From Melioribacteraceae bacterium (GTDB lineage: Bacteria; Bacteroidota; Ignavibacteria; Ignavibacteriales; Melioribacteraceae): a DNA stretch of 14,968 nucleotides. Both the position numbers and the translations under genes were made by a program. Location: NCBI GenBank assembly GCA_027858595.1, contig JAQICK010000325.1:1-14968 (forward strand). Reading direction: 5' to 3'. Numbering within the stretch: position 1 is the first letter of the stretch; each line of letters opens with the position of its first letter. This document shows, piece by piece, positions 14,444 through 14,968 of this stretch. Below the pieces are notes generated by a model, which did no database searches, had not been told where the DNA came from, and was given only the letters and a program-made list of their open reading frames with translations.

Positions 14444-14968
14444 TCAATTAGGCATCACGTAATGAATACCAGCATCGGGTCCTAGTGGAATACCAATTAA
14501 TAACCAAACGACTAAAAGTAAAATCCAAGCAATTAGGAAAATAAACGAATATGGAACCATAGTCGCAATAATAGTTCCAATACCAGCTTTTGGATCATAT
14601 TTTTGGACAAATGCGATAATAAGTGCAAAAAAGCTCATCATTGGAGAAATTATATTTGTGACGCTATCGCCAATTCTGTAAACAACTTGAGATAGTTCTG
14701 GTGAGTAGCCCATAATCATAAACATTGGTATAAATATTGGAGCAAGAATTGCCCATTTTGCCGAGGCACTTCCCATAAGCATATTGATTGCAGCGGATAG
14801 CAAAATGAAAAGAATCATTAACGGAATTAGTCCAATATCAGTTGACATCAGAAAACCAGCTCCTTTAACAGCCAAAATAATTCCAAGATTACTCCATTTA
14901 AAATACGCTACAAATTGAGCTGCAAAAAATACAAGAACAAGATAAGTTGATAATGTCTTCATCGAGGA
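14444..14968 (-). CDS. AbgT-family transporter, C-terminal part (5' end outside window)
   Basis: The frame is open through the right edge; 174 residues are visible, roughly the last third of a family that usually runs about 500 residues. They contain four or five hydrophobic membrane segments and the family signatures GSASAKWAILAPIF (visible residues 66-79) and YRIGDSVTNIISP (97-109), then KYDPKAGIGT and a last long membrane helix ending GIPLGPDAG. AbgT proteins are inner-membrane importers of p-aminobenzoyl-glutamate or, in characterised homologues such as MtrF and YdaH, exporters of sulfonamide-type compounds. Direction and substrate cannot be told here. The ATG at 14962 is internal, not the start. 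No link to the neighbouring mnmA is apparent beyond orientation. Confidence 0.9.
   Translation of the reverse strand, partial: SSMKTLSTYLVLVFFAAQFVAYFKWSNLGIILAVKGAGFLMSTDIGLIPLMILFILLSAAINMLMGSASAKWAILAPIFIPMFMIMGYSPELSQVVYRIGDSVTNIISPMMSFFALIIAFVQKYDPKAGIGTIIATMVPYSFIFLIAWILLLVVWLLIGIPLGPDAGIHYVMPN

Noticed and set aside
1..14968. CRISPR arrays, tRNA or rRNA genes, insertion sequences, phage or defence genes
   Set aside because: I looked for repeat-spacer patterns, transposase-like proteins, and tRNA-like or rRNA-like sequence and saw none; the window reads as core metabolism.

Overview
This is an AT-rich bacterial chromosomal window of mainly housekeeping metabolism. Several traits point to the Bacteroidota/Chlorobi/Ignavibacteria side of the tree: an E1 dehydrogenase with alpha and beta halves fused in one chain, a small lipoprotein of a type I associate with Bacteroidetes, an M3 peptidase with a signal peptide, low GC, and mixed use of Shine-Dalgarno sites. 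The phylum is an inference; there is no rRNA or other marker in the window.

Layout. At 1-624 (+) lies the C-terminal ATPase part of a sensor histidine kinase cut by the left edge. At 750-1250 (+) is a small lipoprotein of unknown function. The 1251-1529 gap holds a possible 34-codon hydrophobic ORF on the minus strand and a near-palindromic hairpin element. Everything from 1530 rightward is on the minus strand. First comes a secreted M3 zinc oligopeptidase (1530-3587). Next is a four-gene operon for a ferredoxin-dependent branched-chain/2-oxoacid oxidoreductase, in transcription order ferredoxin, alpha, beta, gamma (6447 down to 3770), closed by a strong Rho-independent terminator. A 383-bp non-coding stretch (6448-6830) carries a candidate promoter, a 14-bp perfect palindrome and a terminator-like hairpin just ahead of the ferredoxin gene. 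Upstream is a five-gene lipoate operon: lpdA (E3), lipB, fused E1, E2, lipA (13136 down to 6831). Then come mnmA (tRNA 2-thiouridylase) and the C-terminal third of an AbgT-family transporter cut by the right edge.

How they work together. The lipoate operon encodes a complete branched-chain 2-oxoacid dehydrogenase (E1, E2, E3), plus the octanoyltransferase LipB and lipoyl synthase LipA that make the lipoyl cofactor on E2. It would oxidise 2-oxoacids to acyl-CoA with NAD+ as acceptor. The adjacent operon encodes a lipoate-independent, oxygen-sensitive iron-sulfur/thiamine enzyme doing an equivalent reaction with ferredoxin as acceptor, in principle reversibly. The pairing suggests a cell that switches between ferredoxin-linked and NAD-linked handling of the same class of substrate. 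The leader in front of the ferredoxin operon is the most likely place for control.

I did not find a convincing undescribed multi-gene system. The items most worth a second look are the leader upstream of the ferredoxin operon, the pairing of the two oxidoreductases, and the small hydrophobic ORF at 1252-1356.
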